DNA of 64,000 bases. Source: Psychrobacter sp. FDAARGOS_221 (lineage in GTDB: Bacteria; Pseudomonadota; Gammaproteobacteria; Pseudomonadales; Moraxellaceae). Position numbers and translations under genes: made by a program. Every line of letters begins with the position of its first letter. Positions within the stretch are counted from its first letter, which is position 1. The stretch spans positions 868,001 through 932,000 of the forward strand of contig NZ_NWFK02000001.1 in the NCBI RefSeq assembly GCF_002313155.2. The letters are read 5' to 3'. Of this stretch, positions 48,975 to 58,355 are shown in pieces. The notes under the pieces are model-generated. The model was not told where the DNA came from and ran no database searches. It saw nothing but the letters and a program-made list of their open reading frames with translations.

Positions 48975-48990
48975 TACTCCTTTGGTAGTA
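48975..48990 (-). promoter_or_regulatory. NarL-like 7-2-7 heptamer pair before narG
   Basis: TACTCCT-TT-GGTAGTA. The left heptamer fits TACYYMT exactly; the right one matches five of seven positions of AKGRGTA. Centre is about 165 bases before the narG start. Confidence 0.5.
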
Positions 48991-49066
48991 TTTGGATTAT
49001 CGATATCGCCCTTAACAAGACTGCACGAAAATTAAAAATGCACTTATGATGCAAATATAAATAATA

Positions 49067-49099
49067 AAAAAGTGCCAGATGATAAATCTGACACTTTTA
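49067..49099 (-). terminator. Terminator of narK2
   Basis: AAAAGTGCCAGAT and ATCTGACACTTTT pair with a single mismatch around GATAA. On the minus strand the stem is followed by TTTTTTA. Confidence 0.8.
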
Positions 49100-49176
49100 T
49101 ACTTGATAGGTTTTTACTATTGGCTAACTCATTTATTTTAAGCTCTAGTAAAAAACCAAATAATAGAGCCTAACTA

Positions 49177-50541
49177 TTAGCTTGGGAACGGCGCATTTTT
49201 GCGACTGTAATACCACCAAGTTAATATGATACAAATGATATAAAACACAATTAAACTAATAAAAGTACCCTGTGCACCTAGACTTGAGCCAAACATTTTA
49301 GGAATAAAGAATGCACCATAAGCAGCAAAAGCAGAGGTGAAACCAACCACAGCTGCTGATTCTTTATTAGACTCAGTCACTACATCTTTAGTACCTAATT
49401 TTTCATGGAACGTTCTAAAGATAACGGGAATCATACGAAACGTTGAGCCATTACCGATACCTGTGGTGATAAATAGCACCATAAATGAGATAAAGTAACC
49501 GACAAAGCTGCCTTGAGATATATCACTTGGTAAAAAGTACATGACAGCGGCGACAGCCAATACCATAATAATAAAGTTCCAAAAGGTGACACGCGCACCG
49601 CCTAATTTATCTGCCATCCAGCCGCCTAGTGGACGAAATATTGCACCTACAAATGGACCTAAGAAAGCAAATTTCAGAGCATCAATCTCAGGGAATGAGT
49701 TTTTAATTAGCATCGGGAAAGCGGCTGAAAACCCAATAAACGAACCAAATGTTGCCATATAAATAATGCACATAATCCAATTGTGTTTGCGCTTAAAGAT
49801 AATGGCTTGGTCTTTGAAGGAAGCCTTGGCTGAGGTTAAATCATTCATGCCAAACCATGCGGCAATTGCGACCAGAAAAATAAAAGGCACCCAAACAAAA
49901 CCAGCATTTTGTAAATACAATGTTTTACCCGCACTGGTTACTTGCGGTGCACCACCCAATGCACCAAAGATACCCATACCAATAACCACAGGTATCAGAA
50001 ACTGCATCACTGAAACGCCTAAATTACCCAAGCCTGCATTAAGCCCGAGCGCCGTACCTTGTTTGTCTTTTGGATAAAAAAATGAGATATTTGACATTGA
50101 CGAGGCAAAGTTACCGCCACCAAAGCCACACAGTAAAGCAATGATAGCGAATACACTAAATGGCGTATCGGGATTCTGTACCGCAAATCCCATCCATAAA
50201 GCAGGAATCATAAGCGAGGCTGTTGAGATGGCTGTCCAGCGTCTTCCTCCAAAGATAGGCACCATAAAGGAATAAAAAATACGCAAAGTCGCTCCCGAAA
50301 GACCAGGTAACGCCGCCAACCAAAACAACTGAGCTTGATCAAACTCAAAACCTATATCAGGTAAGCGTACAATAACAGCACTCCATACCATCCAAACTGC
50401 AAATGCCAGTAATAATGCGGGGATTGATATCCATAAGTTACGATTTGCTAACTTATTAGCACCACTTTCCCAATACTGTCTATTTTCTGGCTGCCAGTCT
50501 GTAATGACTCTACCGCCTTTAAACTTGTTTTTATTTTTCAT
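49177..50541 (-). CDS. narK: Nitrate/nitrite MFS transporter (NarK2-like)
   Basis: Inner-membrane nitrate/nitrite porter, probably a nitrate/nitrite exchanger supplying NarG. The 454 residues have about twelve helices. Signature regions are LPGLSGATLRIFYSFMVPIFGGRRW, where the arginine is expected to bind nitrate, and LCGFGGGNFASSMSNISFFYPKDKQGTALGLNAGLGNLGVS, the nitrate signature, with its repeat TTGIGNGSTFRMIPVIF in the second half. Start ATG 50541. It diverges from narX over a 257-base region with NarL-like heptamers, and has its own terminator, so it is a separate unit from narGHJI. Confidence 0.95.
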   Translation of the reverse strand: MKNKNKFKGGRVITDWQPENRQYWESGANKLANRNLWISIPALLLAFAVWMVWSAVIVRLPDIGFEFDQAQLFWLAALPGLSGATLRIFYSFMVPIFGGRRWTAISTASLMIPALWMGFAVQNPDTPFSVFAIIALLCGFGGGNFASSMSNISFFYPKDKQGTALGLNAGLGNLGVSVMQFLIPVVIGMGIFGALGGAPQVTSAGKTLYLQNAGFVWVPFIFLVAIAAWFGMNDLTSAKASFKDQAIIFKRKHNWIMCIIYMATFGSFIGFSAAFPMLIKNSFPEIDALKFAFLGPFVGAIFRPLGGWMADKLGGARVTFWNFIIMVLAVAAVMYFLPSDISQGSFVGYFISFMVLFITTGIGNGSTFRMIPVIFRTFHEKLGTKDVVTESNKESAAVVGFTSAFAAYGAFFIPKMFGSSLGAQGTFISLIVFYIICIILTWWYYSRKNAPFPS

Positions 50542-50653
50542 ATTTACCTCAGCTATTATGATAATCAGCGCCTATTTACTTATTAAGAAAGGTTAAAACC
50601 AAACCCTTTTTCTAAGCAGTATCTTAAATTACGCTAACTCACTTTATTTTTAT

Positions 50654-50691
50654 ATGGGTATTAGGGTTTAATAGACTCTCATATAGAGGTA
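50654..50691. promoter_or_regulatory. NarL-like heptamers in the narK2-narX intergenic region
   Basis: ATGGGTA (50654-50660) matches AKGRGTA exactly. At 50676-50691 a 7-2-7 arrangement reads, on the minus strand, TACCTCT-AT-ATGAGAG, with a perfect TACYYMT left half and a 5/7 right half. They lie between the divergent starts and could serve both genes. Confidence 0.45.
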
Positions 50692-50798
50692 ATGGTTTTT
50701 CATACTTGTTAAGTAAGACTTTAGTGGTATATCAAAAATATATATCGAAATTATAATTTATCGCTGTTTACAGTGACACTACTTGAACTTACTATACT

Positions 50799-52808
50799 AT
50801 GTCTAAATGCTTATCCAACTCTCTTCCCAATCGTGCTTGGTACGCTGCTTTTATCGTCACTTTATTGCTGGTGTTATCTAGTATCAGCAGTGGGTTTTTA
50901 GCATGGATAGCCAAAGAAGATGCACAAGCTATTAATGTAGCAGGCTCGATGCGAATGGCCACCTACCGTCTCAATTTTTTATTGGCGTCAGATTCTGTCT
51001 CTTTAGACACTCTGATGCTTAATGAGCTAGGCTCAAACGCCTTAAGCAATGAGACTGATAATACTAAAAAAAGAATATTGGCGAATCATCTCATCAAAGA
51101 TATGAAGCGTCGTCATGCGTTTTTGAACCAATATCAAGATAAATATAAAAATAAAAATACAGATATTGATTATCAGCTATCTAGTATTAATACACAGTGG
51201 CATCAACAGCTAGAGCCTCTGCTTTTGAACTTAGACTCACCACAGTTTTATCAACACTCTCTTACTTATTTAAAAAAAGTAGATACGCTAGTTAGTGAAT
51301 TACAATACAGAAATGAGGCGCGCCAAGCCTACCAACAACAGCTACAACTGTTTATTCTTTTTATTACCATACTTATTATGTGGTTTGGGCTACGCGAATT
51401 ACGCCGTAACGTACTAATACCTGTCAAAAACTTAGTAAATGCTAAGAAGAAGTTTAGATCTGGTGCGCTTGGTACGCGTATCGATATAGAGGGATATTCA
51501 GAGTTTAGAGAGCTGGGCAATTCTTTTAACGCCATGGCTGATACCATTCAAACCAATCACAATCATTTAGAGCATGAAATAGCAACCAAAACGGCTCATC
51601 TAACCCAAGCCAATCAGGTACTCACACTACTCTACGATTTCTCTAAGCGCTTGGCAAAAAACCAAATTAGCATCAGCGAGCTAAATAGTTTAATTGTTAA
51701 ATTTAGTGAGATAATCCCGGAGCTTGAGTTGACGCTATGTATTCAAAGCGATACGGTCAATAATGACAAAGATGCTATTTCTCTGCACAGCCGTGAGCTC
51801 AAAGAGCTGTGTTCAACCACAACCTGTGAGCAGTGCTTGATAAAAAACAATCAACACACTAAGTCTTTCCCTATACATCATAATAAAACGCAGTATGGGG
51901 ACCTGAGAGTGAGACCTAAAAACCTGGGGATCAGCCGTCGATTAGCATCAAAAGACATACCTGTTATTCATCATAATCAGGATGCATGTGAGACCAACCA
52001 AATCCCGCTGATTGAAGAGCCTGTGATTTATACACCAGACGATATAAAAATGGCTGACTTAGTGATTGCCAATAATAATGATGCCATTCATGCATTAGCA
52101 AATTTTATTGCTACAGCAATGTATTTGTTACAACAACGTCAGCAAGAGCATCAAATTATATTGTTAGAGGAACGAGCGACCATTGCACGTGAGCTTCATG
52201 ACTCGTTGGCACAGTCTTTGTCTTATTTGAAAATTCAGGTTTCTATTTTGGAAAAGCAATTGATTAACCATCATTGCACAAGTCCAGAATTTGATAATTT
52301 AACAACATCCATTACTAAGATTAAAGATGGGCTAACCTCTGCATATCAGCACCTACGAGATTTGTTAGTAACATTTAGATTGAGTCTTAACGATGATAGC
52401 TTTGATGAGGCGTTACATAATTCAGCTGAAGAGTTTTCTGAAAAAGGAGGATTTAATATTCATGTTATCAATCAAGTTATCTCATTAAATTTAAGTGCAA
52501 CCGAACAAGTAAACATTATTCAGATTACCCGTGAGGCGCTATCTAATATTTGTCGGCATGCTGATGCTACTCAAGTCAATATCAGTTTTAAATACGTGCC
52601 AAACAGCAATGACACAATATTACGTATCAGCGATAATGGAGCAGGCATTTCTCATGACTTTGACCAGACCCATCATCATGGAATCATGATTATGCAGCAA
52701 CGTGCTCAAAGTTTGGGAGGAACATTTAAGATAGCAGAAAACGTGCCAAATGGTACAATGGTAGAAGTTCGGTTCTCACCAGAGTTTTTTAATGAGTCAT
52801 CAAGTTAG
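50799..52808 (+). CDS. narX: Nitrate/nitrite sensor histidine kinase
   Basis: Membrane sensor kinase for nitrate and nitrite that phosphorylates NarL. The 669 residues contain helix 1 (about 13-35), a periplasmic sensor whose P-box VAGSMRMATYRLNFLL near residue 47 is the nitrate-binding element, helix 2 near residue 190, a HAMP domain (LIPVKNLVNAKKKF), a central module with a cysteine group Cys338, Cys343, Cys346, and a HisKA_3 kinase with the H-box ATIARELHDSLAQS (His467) and ATPase motif LRISDNGAGI. The start has little Shine-Dalgarno character. narL follows 166 bases later. Confidence 0.95.
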   Translation: MSKCLSNSLPNRAWYAAFIVTLLLVLSSISSGFLAWIAKEDAQAINVAGSMRMATYRLNFLLASDSVSLDTLMLNELGSNALSNETDNTKKRILANHLIKDMKRRHAFLNQYQDKYKNKNTDIDYQLSSINTQWHQQLEPLLLNLDSPQFYQHSLTYLKKVDTLVSELQYRNEARQAYQQQLQLFILFITILIMWFGLRELRRNVLIPVKNLVNAKKKFRSGALGTRIDIEGYSEFRELGNSFNAMADTIQTNHNHLEHEIATKTAHLTQANQVLTLLYDFSKRLAKNQISISELNSLIVKFSEIIPELELTLCIQSDTVNNDKDAISLHSRELKELCSTTTCEQCLIKNNQHTKSFPIHHNKTQYGDLRVRPKNLGISRRLASKDIPVIHHNQDACETNQIPLIEEPVIYTPDDIKMADLVIANNNDAIHALANFIATAMYLLQQRQQEHQIILLEERATIARELHDSLAQSLSYLKIQVSILEKQLINHHCTSPEFDNLTTSITKIKDGLTSAYQHLRDLLVTFRLSLNDDSFDEALHNSAEEFSEKGGFNIHVINQVISLNLSATEQVNIIQITREALSNICRHADATQVNISFKYVPNSNDTILRISDNGAGISHDFDQTHHHGIMIMQQRAQSLGGTFKIAENVPNGTMVEVRFSPEFFNESSS

Positions 52809-52974
52809 GACGTGTCCTCATTATAAAAATAGTGATAAAAACAAAATACAACCAAGTCAGACAAAAAAATGACTGTTTTTATCCTATTTGAATGTCACTA
52901 CGAATTAGGATTATCCCTAAAGACTTAATTTTTTTGCTTTTAATTTTAATTTTTATATTAAGATATGAATCCTT

Positions 52975-53634
52975 ATGAGCCCTAAAATATATACGTCCAC
53001 CTCCCCTGCCAAAATCCTATTAGTTGATGATCATCCTATGTTACGACGTGGCATGGCAGACTTATTGAGTTTAGAGCCTGATTTTGATGTGGTTGCTGAT
53101 GTGGGCAGCGGCGAAGAGGCCCTAAGCTACCTACAAGATAACGATGTCGATCTCATTATTTTAGACCAAAATATGCCAGGATTAAGTGGTCTCGACACAC
53201 TTAAGCGAATACATGAGCAGGACTTTAAGACCAAAATTTTGATGTTTACTGTTTCTGATAGTGGCGATGATATTCATAGTGCATTAAAGCTTGGCGTTAA
53301 TGGTTATTTGCTAAAAGATATGCAACCAGAACAAGTTGCTATGGATATCCGTAAGGCGCTGCGCGGGGAGTTGGTAGTGAGCTCCCGTCTGGCGGCAGTA
53401 CTGGCACAAGCACTACGCACACCCAATTTAGATGATATCGTTACCAACTTAACTGGCCGAGAGCTCGAAGTTGTTAAGATGATTGCCAAAGGTCATAGCA
53501 ATAAAATGATCGGAAATGAGCTTGGTATCTCAGAGTCAACGGTGAAAGTACATGTTAAGCATATTTTGAACAAAACCAATCTGCGTACCCGTGTTGATGT
53601 AGCAGTATGGGCTGTTAATAACTTATCCTCTTGA
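52975..53634 (+). CDS. narL: Nitrate/nitrite response regulator
   Basis: Two-component regulator, 219 residues. Receiver domain: acidic pocket Asp18-Asp19, phosphorylated Asp64 in LIILDQNMPG and the conserved lysine in YLLKDMQPEQ. The C-terminal LuxR-type helix-turn-helix is LTGRELEVVKMIAKGHSNKMIGNELGISESTVKVHVKHILNKTNL. It is the partner of the NarX kinase just upstream and should bind the heptamer sites noted near narG, narK2/narX and narK1. A bidirectional terminator separates it from narK1. Confidence 0.96.
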   Translation: MSPKIYTSTSPAKILLVDDHPMLRRGMADLLSLEPDFDVVADVGSGEEALSYLQDNDVDLIILDQNMPGLSGLDTLKRIHEQDFKTKILMFTVSDSGDDIHSALKLGVNGYLLKDMQPEQVAMDIRKALRGELVVSSRLAAVLAQALRTPNLDDIVTNLTGRELEVVKMIAKGHSNKMIGNELGISESTVKVHVKHILNKTNLRTRVDVAVWAVNNLSS

Positions 53635-53671
53635 ATACCAAAATCGCTTATATCACTGTCTGTCTCTCATG

Positions 53672-53706
53672 AAAAAGTAGCCCAGTCTTAGATTGGGCTA
53701 CTTTTT
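53672..53706. terminator. Bidirectional terminator between narL and narK1
   Basis: Perfect 13-bp stem AAAAAGTAGCCCA (53672-53684) with TGGGCTACTTTTT (53694-53706) and a 9-base loop, with A- and T-runs on both sides. Confidence 0.9.
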
Positions 53707-53761
53707 ACTATCTAAAACTGCATACTTAAAAAGGCTTATCTATCAAGATCTATAGTCGTAC

Positions 53762-55258
53762 TTATCTACCTTCTTGAGCCAAACGCTCCTGTTCAGCAAT
53801 TTGGCGGTCAACCGATGACATGGCGTATTCATCGCCAAAGGCATCGTCAGGCTCTTTTAACCAGAAGTAGCAGACCAACCATGATATGAAAGCACCACCG
53901 GCAATAATAAAGAAGAACTGATTTGGGTCAACGAAGGTAAATAAGAATAAGTAGAATACCGCACCTACGTTACCATAAGCACCTGCCATACCAGATATCT
54001 GACCGGTTAGACGACGCTTGATAGCAGGAATGATACCAAAAGTTGCACCCTCAGCACCTTGCACAAATACCGAACATAAGATGGTAAAGACAACGGCGAT
54101 AAACAACGGCCAACTTTCATTAAGTAGTCCCATTAACGCAAAACCAATACCAATACCAAACATATAAATAAGCATCACTAAACGGCGATTACCGATTTTA
54201 TCTGAGATATATCCGCCTAATGGACGCGCCCATAAGTTAACAAAGGCGAAAGTTGATGCAATCAAGCCAGCCGTGGTTGGGTTAAGTTTCCAAGTGTCAG
54301 CAAAGAACATTGGTAGCATAGATACGACTGCAAGCTCAGCACCAAAGTTGGCAAAGTAGGTTACGTTTAATGCTGCAACAGAGGTAAATGGATATTTATC
54401 ATCTTCAGGAATACCTTCCTTAAGCATCGGTATATTCACGCTCAGAGCTTTATAAATCTGATAAATCACTAATAACGCAATGATCGCATAACAAATGATT
54501 GCGCCTGTCTCACTCAAAAAACCCATCGACTGAGTACGGTACACCAGTACACCTAGTACACCATATAACGGGATGGTAAACAGGCAATAAAGCCATAAAT
54601 CACGCCATGTAGATACTTCTAAGGCACCTGCTTTTCTAGAGCGTTTATGCGTATCGGCAGTAGGTCCGTCAGTGATTAAAAACCAATAAGCGACACCGTA
54701 AATAGCCATGAGTAAACCCGATAACGCAATCGCCCAGCGCCAACCGTCATCCCCACCAAAGAACTGTAAAGCAACTGTTGGAATGGTAATAGCAGCAGCA
54801 GCAGAACCAAAGTTACCCCAGCCCGCATAGAACCCTTCAGCAAAACCAATATCTTTTGGCTTAAACCAAAGTGCAGTCATATGAATACCGACCACAAAGC
54901 CTGCGCCAACAATCGACATAAACAGTCGTGCGACAAACAGCTGCATGGCAGAGTTGCCAAAGGCAAAGAACCATGTGGGTATGGCCATCACGACCATCAA
55001 TACTGAGAAGACACGACGCGGACCAAATCTATCGAGGGCCATACCGACCACCACTCGACCTGGAATGGTTAATGCAACGTTCGCAATCAAAAATAGTTTA
55101 ATATGATCTGGTGTCAAATAGTCCTCTGTCGCCAGCATAGATGTGGCCAAAGGCGCCATGTTAAACCAGACATAAAAGGTTAGAAAAAAGGCAATCCACG
55201 TATAGTGGAGCGCTCTGATATCTCGACGTTCAAGTTCAAGCAGCTCTTTTGCATGCAT
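53762..55258 (-). CDS. narK: Nitrate MFS transporter (NarK1-like)
   Basis: Second nitrate/nitrite porter, 498 residues, of the NarK1-like type. Visible are LTIPGRVVVGMALDRFGPRRVFS, VGAGFVVGIHMTALWFKPKDIGFAEGFYAGWGNFGSAAAA (nitrate signature) and VQGAEGATFGIIPAIKRRLTGQISGMAGAYGNVGAVFYL (second signature). The pair with narK2 parallels Pseudomonas, where one copy is a nitrate:proton symporter and the other a nitrate/nitrite antiporter. The C-terminal tail after the last helix is hydrophilic (DDAFGDEYAMSSVDRQIAEQER). It diverges from nirK. Confidence 0.94.
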   Translation of the reverse strand: MHAKELLELERRDIRALHYTWIAFFLTFYVWFNMAPLATSMLATEDYLTPDHIKLFLIANVALTIPGRVVVGMALDRFGPRRVFSVLMVVMAIPTWFFAFGNSAMQLFVARLFMSIVGAGFVVGIHMTALWFKPKDIGFAEGFYAGWGNFGSAAAAITIPTVALQFFGGDDGWRWAIALSGLLMAIYGVAYWFLITDGPTADTHKRSRKAGALEVSTWRDLWLYCLFTIPLYGVLGVLVYRTQSMGFLSETGAIICYAIIALLVIYQIYKALSVNIPMLKEGIPEDDKYPFTSVAALNVTYFANFGAELAVVSMLPMFFADTWKLNPTTAGLIASTFAFVNLWARPLGGYISDKIGNRRLVMLIYMFGIGIGFALMGLLNESWPLFIAVVFTILCSVFVQGAEGATFGIIPAIKRRLTGQISGMAGAYGNVGAVFYLFLFTFVDPNQFFFIIAGGAFISWLVCYFWLKEPDDAFGDEYAMSSVDRQIAEQERLAQEGR

Positions 55259-55384
55259 GATATCTCTCCTTACTTAAGGATAGGTTGGCTGTTTGATTAG
55301 CCTAGTCACTGTTTAGTTAAGGTGAATATACCAAAAGATAAATGCATTAAATATTGAGCAAAAGCATTATAAATTTAAAGCCCA

Positions 55385-55400
55385 TACTACTTTTGGGGGA
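55385..55400 (-). promoter_or_regulatory. NarL-like 7-2-7 pair before narK1
   Basis: TACTACT-TT-TGGGGGA. Left half 6/7 to TACYYMT, right half 5/7 to AKGRGTA. It is about 130 bases before the narK1 start and resembles the site before narG. Confidence 0.4.
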
Positions 55401-55441
55401 TTGGTTTTAATCATTTACCAGAATCATAATCATCATAATTA

Positions 55442-55455
55442 TTGATTGTTATCTG
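55442..55455. promoter_or_regulatory. FNR/ANR-like site in narK1-nirK region
   Basis: TTGAT-TGTT-ATCTG matches TTGAT-N4-ATCAA at eight of ten positions. Its distance to either start is long, so its target is unclear. Confidence 0.3.
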
Positions 55456-55597
55456 AATACCTTTGAAAGCCCTGTCTTTTAAGTGCTTCCGACCTAAAAT
55501 CAGCTACCATAAGTAAAAATAAAAGTAAATAAAAATTATCAACTATTAGGTGCTCAAATTTCTAATAAACGGTAACAATAACAGTCGATTAACACTA

Positions 55598-55646
55598 AAC
55601 ATTCATTTATAATATATCTTATAAACATTCATTTTAAATATATGTT
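55598..55646 (+). promoter_or_regulatory. Two NsrR-like operators and -10 element of nirK
   Basis: Site 1 (55598-55620) starts AACATTCATTT and ends ATATATCTT; its last base is the first T of TATAAA (55620-55625). Site 2 (55624-55646) starts AACATTCATTT and ends AAATATATGTT. Centre spacing is 26 bases. Transcription would start near 55632, within site 2, giving a 40-base leader. Confidence 0.65.
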
Positions 55647-55671
55647 TTAAACTTAACGCTCGGAGGACACC

Positions 55672-57192
55672 ATGCGCTTATTAAACTCTTTCTCCACATC
55701 GAAATCTCCACATCGATACTCTAAGTTAGCACTCGCCTGCCTATTAGCAGCAAGTACCACATTTTTGGCTAGCTGCGGCGAAGATACCAAAGACAGCAGT
55801 GCGACTGCAGCATCTGCACAAGCCGAAGACAAAAAAGCGCAAGCCTCTGATGGCAAACAAGGTGAATTACCGGTTGTCGACGCGGTGTTAACCCATGCGC
55901 CAGAAGTACCACCACCTATCGACAGAGACTACCCTGCCAAAGTGGTCGTTAAAATGGAAACCGTTGAAAAAACCATGCGCTTAGCCGATGGCGTGGAATA
56001 CAACTTCTGGACCTTTGGCGGTCAAGTACCTGGCCAATTCCTGCGTGTCCGCGAAGGTGATGAAATTGAATTTCACTTATCCAATCACCCCGACTCTAAA
56101 ATGCCGCACAACATTGACTTGCATGCGGTGACAGGTCCTGGCGGCGGTGCAGCGTCATCATTTACCTCACCTGGTCACACCACTCAATTTAACTTTAAAG
56201 CGTTAAAGCCAGGTCTGTATGTGTATCACTGTGCTGTGGCACCTGTGGGTATGCACATTGCAAATGGTATGTATGGTCTGATTTTGGTTGAGCCTGAAGA
56301 AGGTCTGCCTAAAGTGGATAAAGAGTTCTACGTCATGCAGGGCGACTTCTATACCAAAGGTGATTATGGCGATAAAGGGCTACAACCGTTTGATATGGAA
56401 AAAGCCGTTAAAGAAGACGCGGACTATGTTGTCTTTAACGGCTCAGTGGGCGCTTTAACCGGTGAAAACGCACTGAAAGCAAAAGTGGGTGAAACCGTTC
56501 GCTTGTATGTTGGTAACGGCGGTCCAAACTTACTGTCTTCTTTCCACGTTATCGGTGAAATCTTTGACAAAGTAAATATGGAAGGCGGCTCAGCTGAGAA
56601 CCAAAACGTTCAAACCACGCTCATTCCAGCAGGCGGCGCTGCAATCACGGAGTTCAAACTAGACGTTCCTGGTGAATACGTGATGGTTGACCACTCTATC
56701 TTCCGTGCCTTTAACAAAGGCGCGCTAGGTATCCTTAAAGTCGATGGACCAGAAGATAAGAAAATATACTCAGGCAAAGTCAAAGAGCAGGTTTACTTAC
56801 CTGAAGGCTCAGCCACTCAAAGTATTGGCAAAAATGATAAGCCTAAACCTCAAGTGACCGCCAAAAACTTACAAGAACGCATCACCATGGGTAAATCTAT
56901 CTACGACAGTAACTGTGCAGCCTGTCACCAACCTAATGGTACTGGCGTGCCAAAAGCCTTCCCACCATTGGCGAAGTCTGATTACTTAAATGAAGATCCA
57001 ACTCGCGCTATTGATGCTATCTTGCATGGTTTAAGCGGCAAAATCACGGTTAACGGTGAAGAGTACAACAGCGTCATGCCAGCGGTTGCGCTTGATGATG
57101 AAAAAATTGCCAACGTTGTGACCTATGTCATGAACAGCTGGGGTAACAAAGGTGGTGAAATCACCCCAGAAGATGTCAAAGCCAAACGCTAG
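55672..57192 (+). CDS. nirK: Copper nitrite reductase (AniA-type) with C-terminal cytochrome c domain
   Basis: Reduces nitrite to NO outside the cytoplasmic membrane. The lipobox FLASC places the lipidated Cys35, then a linker rich in Ala, Lys and Asp. Two cupredoxin domains follow: His186 (type 2 copper), Cys187, His195 and Met200 in [16 protein letters not shown] (type 1 copper), [10 protein letters not shown] and LSSFHVIG with further histidines. After a linker comes a c-type cytochrome with CAACH at residues 415-419 and a probable Met ligand in VMPAVALDD. The protein is therefore a 506-residue fusion, longer than gonococcal AniA. GGAGG precedes the ATG. nirV and sco follow on the same strand. 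Confidence 0.97.
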   Translation: MRLLNSFSTSKSPHRYSKLALACLLAASTTFLASCGEDTKDSSATAASAQAEDKKAQASDGKQGELPVVDAVLTHAPEVPPPIDRDYPAKVVVKMETVEKTMRLADGVEYNFWTFGGQVPGQFLRVREGDEIEFHLSNHPDSKMPHNIDLHAVTGPGGGAASSFTSPGHTTQFNFKALKPGLYVYHCAVAPVGMHIANGMYGLILVEPEEGLPKVDKEFYVMQGDFYTKGDYGDKGLQPFDMEKAVKEDADYVVFNGSVGALTGENALKAKVGETVRLYVGNGGPNLLSSFHVIGEIFDKVNMEGGSAENQNVQTTLIPAGGAAITEFKLDVPGEYVMVDHSIFRAFNKGALGILKVDGPEDKKIYSGKVKEQVYLPEGSATQSIGKNDKPKPQVTAKNLQERITMGKSIYDSNCAACHQPNGTGVPKAFPPLAKSDYLNEDPTRAIDAILHGLSGKITVNGEEYNSVMPAVALDDEKIANVVTYVMNSWGNKGGEITPEDVKAKR

Positions 57193-57347
57193 TCGTTAGC
57201 AGTAAATCATCTTCAACCATTGTTGATATGTATCGATAATACAGTGCCTATTTGTTAATGCTAAAAACACAACAAATAGGCACTTATTGTCTGAATAATC
57301 GTCAATAAATAACCGCTCGTATTCGTAGTGAACTGGTAGAGGCTCTT

Positions 57348-58271
57348 ATGTCAGCTAGCAATCATTGTAACCGCACTCATTTTGTGATCTCAACGCTTAG
57401 GCAGTCGCAGCGCGTGCTAATGCTCGGCGGGCTTTATGTTGCTATCAGCGTTGGGCTATCTGCGACCAATCAAGTGGCCGGTTTTAACCTAGCACAGACT
57501 GGCCTATTTATGCCGACTGCACACGCGTCATCGCACAAGACATCTAAGCTAACCCCAACCAAAGAGCGCCCCATTAAAGCAGGGACTTATCGACCTTTAT
57601 ATTTAAGTAAAAACTCACCACTGGTCAAAGTCAATGACTTCAAAATTGATGAAACGCCGGTGACCAACATTCAGTTTTATGCTTTTTTGAAAAACAATCG
57701 CAATTATCAAAAGCAGTCAATTGCGTCTATTTTTGCGGACAAAGGATACCTCAAGCATTGGCTTAAAGCCGATAGAGGCTATACCCCCAAAATAGCTGAT
57801 TTTGACAAGCCAGTGGTCAATGTATCTTGGTACGCAGCAAATCAGTATTGCCAAGCACAAGGTAAACGACTACCGACTGTTGAGCAGTGGGAATATGTGG
57901 CACAAGCGTCAGAGACTCACATCAATGGCAGCTTACAACCAGGATATAACCAGCGCATTCTAGAATGGTATAGCAAATCTGCCGGCAATAATCAAACACT
58001 TAACAAAGTCGGTCAAAGCCCTGCCAACTACTGGGGCGTGAAAGATATGCATGGTCTAATTTGGGAATGGACAGAGAACTTTAATAACAGTCTTGTCACC
58101 GGTGAATCGCGTGCTGATAGCAACTTAAATCAGCAAATGTTTTGTGGTTCTGGTGCTGCCGGTGCTGTCGATCCAAGTGACTATGCTGCCTTTATGCGCT
58201 ACGGCTTTCGCTCAAGTTTAGAGGCGAAATATACCGTGAGCAGTCTTGGTTTTCGCTGTGCTAAATACTAA
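57348..58271 (+). CDS. nirV: NirV-like formylglycine-generating-enzyme-fold protein
   Basis: Protein of 307 residues with the FGE-sulfatase (DUF323) fold, encoded right after nirK, where NirV homologues usually lie. A signal-like hydrophobic region near residues 28-42 suggests export. Motifs are IDETPVTNIQFYAFLK, VVNVSWYAANQYCQAQGKRLPTVEQWEYVAQ, DMHGLIWEWTENF and SLGFRCAKY. The cysteine pair that binds copper in true formylglycine-generating enzymes is missing: the region before YGFRSS has no cysteines, and only Cys266 and Cys304 remain in the C-terminal part. The exact role of NirV is unknown; it may help mature NirK. Confidence 0.9.
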   Translation: MSASNHCNRTHFVISTLRQSQRVLMLGGLYVAISVGLSATNQVAGFNLAQTGLFMPTAHASSHKTSKLTPTKERPIKAGTYRPLYLSKNSPLVKVNDFKIDETPVTNIQFYAFLKNNRNYQKQSIASIFADKGYLKHWLKADRGYTPKIADFDKPVVNVSWYAANQYCQAQGKRLPTVEQWEYVAQASETHINGSLQPGYNQRILEWYSKSAGNNQTLNKVGQSPANYWGVKDMHGLIWEWTENFNNSLVTGESRADSNLNQQMFCGSGAAGAVDPSDYAAFMRYGFRSSLEAKYTVSSLGFRCAKY

Positions 58272-58355
58272 CACCTGCCATTTTCATCATTTAGGATTTT
58301 TTGATATTTAGACCTTTTAGTTGTTTAGGCTCTTTTGCTTTTTTAGGAATTTATT

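Larger units (their letters stand above)
48818..49176. other. narG upstream region
   Basis: About 360 bases between the narK2 3' end and narG. It contains the narK2 terminator (49067-49099) and a NarL-like site (48975-48990). I could not find an acceptable FNR/ANR box (TTGAT-N4-ATCAA). Confidence 0.5.
55259..55671. other. Divergent narK1-nirK regulatory region
   Basis: About 410 bases with no ORF. From left to right: NarL-like pair (55385-55400), FNR/ANR-like half-conserved box (55442-55455), and two NsrR-like repeats before nirK (55598-55646). Confidence 0.6.

Noticed and set aside
48841..49010. FNR/ANR box before narG
   Set aside because: I looked for TTGAT-N4-ATCAA on both strands; the best candidates matched too few positions to report.
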